A stretch of 64,000 bases of DNA from UBA5734 sp964528645 (lineage in GTDB: Bacteria > Bacillota > Clostridia > Saccharofermentanales > UBA5734), in the NCBI GenBank assembly GCA_964528645.1, contig CAZGSR010000004.1, positions 1-64,000 on the forward strand, in the 5' to 3' direction. Positions 61,486-64,000 of this stretch are shown here, piece by piece; the stretch's first letter is position 1; each line of letters starts with the position of its first letter. A program made the translations under genes and the position numbers. The notes beneath the pieces are model-generated. The model ran no database searches and was not told where the DNA came from. It saw only the letters and a program-made list of their open reading frames with translations.

Positions 61486-62505
61486 TCAGGCCAGTGCCAG
61501 AAGCAGCAGGCCCAGGACGCTGCCCAAAAGTGTCACAATTGAGAAAACCAGGACCACTTTATTTTCCTTCCAGCCGCCCAGTTCAAAATGATGGTGGATG
61601 GGCGACATGCGGAAGATCCGTTTGCCACCGGTGCGCTTAAAATAGGCGACCTGGATCACCACGGACAACGATTCGGCCACATAAATGAAGCCGATGAACA
61701 GCAAGATCCAGGGAACGCCATAGAAAAGGGCAATCGCAGCCACGCCTGCCCCGAGAGCCTGGGAACCGGTATCGCCCATGAACACCTTGGCCGGGTGGTG
61801 ATTGAAGACCAGAAAGCCGAGGCAGCCGGCTGCCAGCATCAGGCTGACGGCCAGTGCTGGTCCCGTCAGGGCAGTCTCCAGACCGAGCCCCTTCAGGAGC
61901 AGACCGGCGGCAGCCAGGGCCAGTCCGGCAAGCACCGTGACTGAACTGGCCAGGCCATCAACACCATCGGTCAGGTTGACGGAATTAGCGATGAAAAATA
62001 AATAGATGACGACGAACACCCCATAGGGAAGTTTCCACCAGCCCAGGATCGGCAGCGAGCCCAGACCAGGTACGATCAGGAACGGTTCGACTGGCAGGGC
62101 CAGCAAATACCAGAGCGTGAAGCCGATTGAAAAAGCCAGCAGCAAGATGGTCTTTTGGCGGACGCTCAGGCCTTTCTTGCTGATCCGGACTTTGATGTAA
62201 TCATCAAGGAATCCGGCGAAGCCAAACGCAAGGATGAGCAGGAGGATCGCCAGGATCGCGCTGGAATAGCCATAGATGAATTGGACGGCTACCGTCACCA
62301 GGACCAGAGGGACCAGGAAAAAGAATCCGCCAAAAGTTGGCGTACCGCTTTTGACATAATGAGTTTTCGGGCCGTCGTCCCGGACAGTCTGGCCGACGCT
62401 GAGCCGGCCGAGCAGAGGCAGGCCAACCAGACCAGCCAGCACGGTCAGCACGAGGCACGCTGCAAAGATCCCCAGGGATCCAATGGAAGTCCATACCTGG
62501 TTCAT
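61486..62505 (-). CDS. mraY: Phospho-MurNAc-pentapeptide transferase MraY
   Basis: A 339-residue polytopic enzyme that makes lipid I from UDP-MurNAc-pentapeptide and undecaprenyl phosphate. KSGTPTFGG, the Asp pair in GFLDDYIKV, NLTDGVDGLA, FMGDTGSQALG and the SPIHHHFEL motif are all there. ATG 62505 has GGAGG 9 bases upstream and lies 2 bases after the murF stop; an earlier TTG is too close to the ribosome site. Confidence 0.97.
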   Translation of the reverse strand: MNQVWTSIGSLGIFAACLVLTVLAGLVGLPLLGRLSVGQTVRDDGPKTHYVKSGTPTFGGFFFLVPLVLVTVAVQFIYGYSSAILAILLLILAFGFAGFLDDYIKVRISKKGLSVRQKTILLLAFSIGFTLWYLLALPVEPFLIVPGLGSLPILGWWKLPYGVFVVIYLFFIANSVNLTDGVDGLASSVTVLAGLALAAAGLLLKGLGLETALTGPALAVSLMLAAGCLGFLVFNHHPAKVFMGDTGSQALGAGVAAIALFYGVPWILLFIGFIYVAESLSVVIQVAYFKRTGGKRIFRMSPIHHHFELGGWKENKVVLVFSIVTLLGSVLGLLLLALA

Positions 62506-62507
62506 GA

Positions 62508-64000
62508 TCAAAATCCTCCCTGATGGATGTCTGATTCCAATCCCTCTTCTTCCTGGATTTTCGGCCGGATTTCTGACCGGGACCAGAAATCCAGGACGGC
62601 TTCGGTCACATGCTCCATGGCAAAGCCACGCGATCCTTTGACCAGCAGGAGGTCATCCGGCTGTAAGGTTGACAGTAGGTGCTGGACCAAAGCCGGCTGT
62701 TCGGAAAAAACGGCGCAGGAACCTTGCTGTGTGACAGAATCAAATCCTGCTTTCACATCTGCGGCATATGGACCCAATGCCAGAACGACGGCAAATCCGT
62801 GGCGTGCAGCCGCTTCACCCACGGCAAAATGGCCTTGGGCGGCATACGTTCCCAGCTCCAGCATGCCGCCCAGGGCGGCAACCAGCCGTCTCCCATCGGA
62901 GATGGCCTGCAACGTGGCGAGCGCAGCCAGCATCGATTCCGGACTGGCATTGTAAGAATCATCCATGACCAGGATCGGTCCTGCCGTCATCAGGCGTTGC
63001 CGGTTGCCCGTGTTCTCGAACTGGGACGCACCGGTTGCAGCGGTCGCAAGATCCAGTCCCAGGCCAGCTGCGACAGCCAGGCCGAACAAGCTGTTGCAGA
63101 CCATGTGGCGGCCCGGCACCGGCAACTGGACTGGCAAACAGGATACAGCCGGACGTTCCGGCCAAGTCTTGAGAACATAGGTTGACTGTTGTCCAGTCAG
63201 GTTGAGCTGGTCGGCCCAGAACACTGTCATGCCAGCAAGATCTGCCAGGTCACCCGGTTGTTCTGTCGACACCAGGCTGACCTGGTAGAGGTGGTAAATG
63301 TCCCGGGCAAAGGCTTTCAGGTATGGATCATCTGCATTCAAGATAACCCGGGCGCCGGACGCCAGACCCGCGATGATTTCGGCTTTGGCCTGGAAAATCG
63401 CTTCCTGGCTGCCGAGGCGCTCGATGTGGGACACGCCGATGTTGGTGATCAGGGCAAGATCGGGCCGGGCAATCCTGCTGAGTAATTCGATTTCACCGCG
63501 GCCGCGCATGCCCATTTCCAGGACGATCGCCTGGTCCTGGGGCGTTGCTGCCAGCAGGGTTTTGGGCAGGCCAATTTCATTGTTGTTATTGGCCTTAGTC
63601 TGGCAGACCTGGAGGGTCGGTTTCAGGCAGGCGGCAACCATCCCGCGAGTCGACGTCTTGCCCACACTGCCCGTGATCGCGATGACAGGTGCCGTGAGGG
63701 TCTGGCGGTAGCCAGCTGCCAGGTCCTGTAAAGCGACCAGGGTATCCGGAACCACGACTATCGCCGGGGCGATTCCCAGACCTTGCAGGCAGTCCGATGT
63801 GGCGGCGCTTTCATCGACCACCAGTCCCTTCGCACCAGCGGCAACGGCCTGGGCCAGAAACTCATGGCCATCAAATTTTGCTCCGCGCAAGGCCAGGAAC
63901 AGATCGCCTTGGCCGACTGTGCGGGTATCGGTCGAAACATCCTGGAAAACCAGATCCGGACCACTCGGATTAGTCTGCTCTTTTGAGCTGCCAGGAGCTG
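62508..64000 (-). CDS. murF: UDP-MurNAc-tripeptide-D-Ala-D-Ala ligase MurF (5' end outside window)
   Basis: The gene runs off the right edge; 497 codons before the stop are visible. The frame is open to base 64000 and carries the N-terminal Mur ligase text VSTDTRTVGQGDLFLALRG just before GAKFDGHEFL, so the true start lies beyond the window. The ATP-binding loop ITGSVGKTSTRGMV, TKANNNNEIGLPKTLL, EMGMRGRGEIELLS and DDSYNASPESM are intact. MurF adds D-Ala-D-Ala to complete the wall precursor and is followed directly by mraY. Confidence 0.96.
   Translation of the reverse strand, partial: APGSSKEQTNPSGPDLVFQDVSTDTRTVGQGDLFLALRGAKFDGHEFLAQAVAAGAKGLVVDESAATSDCLQGLGIAPAIVVVPDTLVALQDLAAGYRQTLTAPVIAITGSVGKTSTRGMVAACLKPTLQVCQTKANNNNEIGLPKTLLAATPQDQAIVLEMGMRGRGEIELLSRIARPDLALITNIGVSHIERLGSQEAIFQAKAEIIAGLASGARVILNADDPYLKAFARDIYHLYQVSLVSTEQPGDLADLAGMTVFWADQLNLTGQQSTYVLKTWPERPAVSCLPVQLPVPGRHMVCNSLFGLAVAAGLGLDLATAATGASQFENTGNRQRLMTAGPILVMDDSYNASPESMLAALATLQAISDGRRLVAALGGMLELGTYAAQGHFAVGEAAARHGFAVVLALGPYAADVKAGFDSVTQQGSCAVFSEQPALVQHLLSTLQPDDLLLVKGSRGFAMEHVTEAVLDFWSRSEIRPKIQEEEGLESDIHQGGF

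Overview
The window reads as chromosome of an anaerobic, Gram-positive-type bacterium, most likely a clostridium-like member of the Bacillota. Supporting signs are a Bacillus-type LexA box, a class B sortase with sortase-type surface proteins, the small basic protein (DUF1290) gene beside ftsZ, the GlgC/GlgD pair, MutS2, NrdR and a ferredoxin-dependent 2-oxoacid oxidoreductase. Base composition is moderately GC-rich in housekeeping genes and visibly AT-richer from about 28.9 to 36.4 kb. No rRNA, tRNA, CRISPR array or intact insertion sequence was seen. Several promoters carry an extended -10 (TGnTATAAT).

Layout. 0-9 kb looks like a defence or repair island: a 1950-residue helicase/nuclease of the DUF4011-DUF3320 type, a small gene behind a LexA-box promoter, an mcrC-like gene whose upstream partner survives only as a 3' remnant, and an ADP-ribosylglycohydrolase. 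9.1-11.7 kb holds a pseudo-RecA/PEP-pyruvate-binding protein. 11.7-20 kb is, on the minus strand, a glycogen operon glgB-glgC-glgD-glgA-GH13 followed by a zinc-ribbon membrane protein. 20-22.7 kb is a four-gene 2-oxoacid:ferredoxin oxidoreductase operon. 22.8-23.4 kb is a noncoding 579-bp quasi-palindrome built of 52-bp units. Then come a P-loop ATPase, apgM, mutS2 and pgsA.

28.9-37.5 kb is a cell-surface module. Two secreted proteins ending in MPxTG, membrane segment and basic tail lie behind c-di-GMP-II riboswitches, the second also behind a Fur box. A class B sortase and three CAP-domain proteins lie on the other strand, and the third CAP gene has a c-di-GMP-I (GEMM-I) riboswitch. I read this as an adhesion or wall-remodelling module gated by c-di-GMP and, for one gene, iron.

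37.6-64 kb is almost entirely housekeeping. It holds pfkA, dnaE, a phosphohexomutase, uvrB and ilvE, then a long minus-strand series running from murF (cut by the right edge) through mraY, ftsW, murG, ftsQ, sbp, ftsZ, nrdR, a two-component system, an HtrA-like protein that has lost its catalytic triad, nth, recG, rsmD and coaD to a coiled-coil protein. murD is missing from its usual place between mraY and ftsW, and no ftsA precedes ftsZ.
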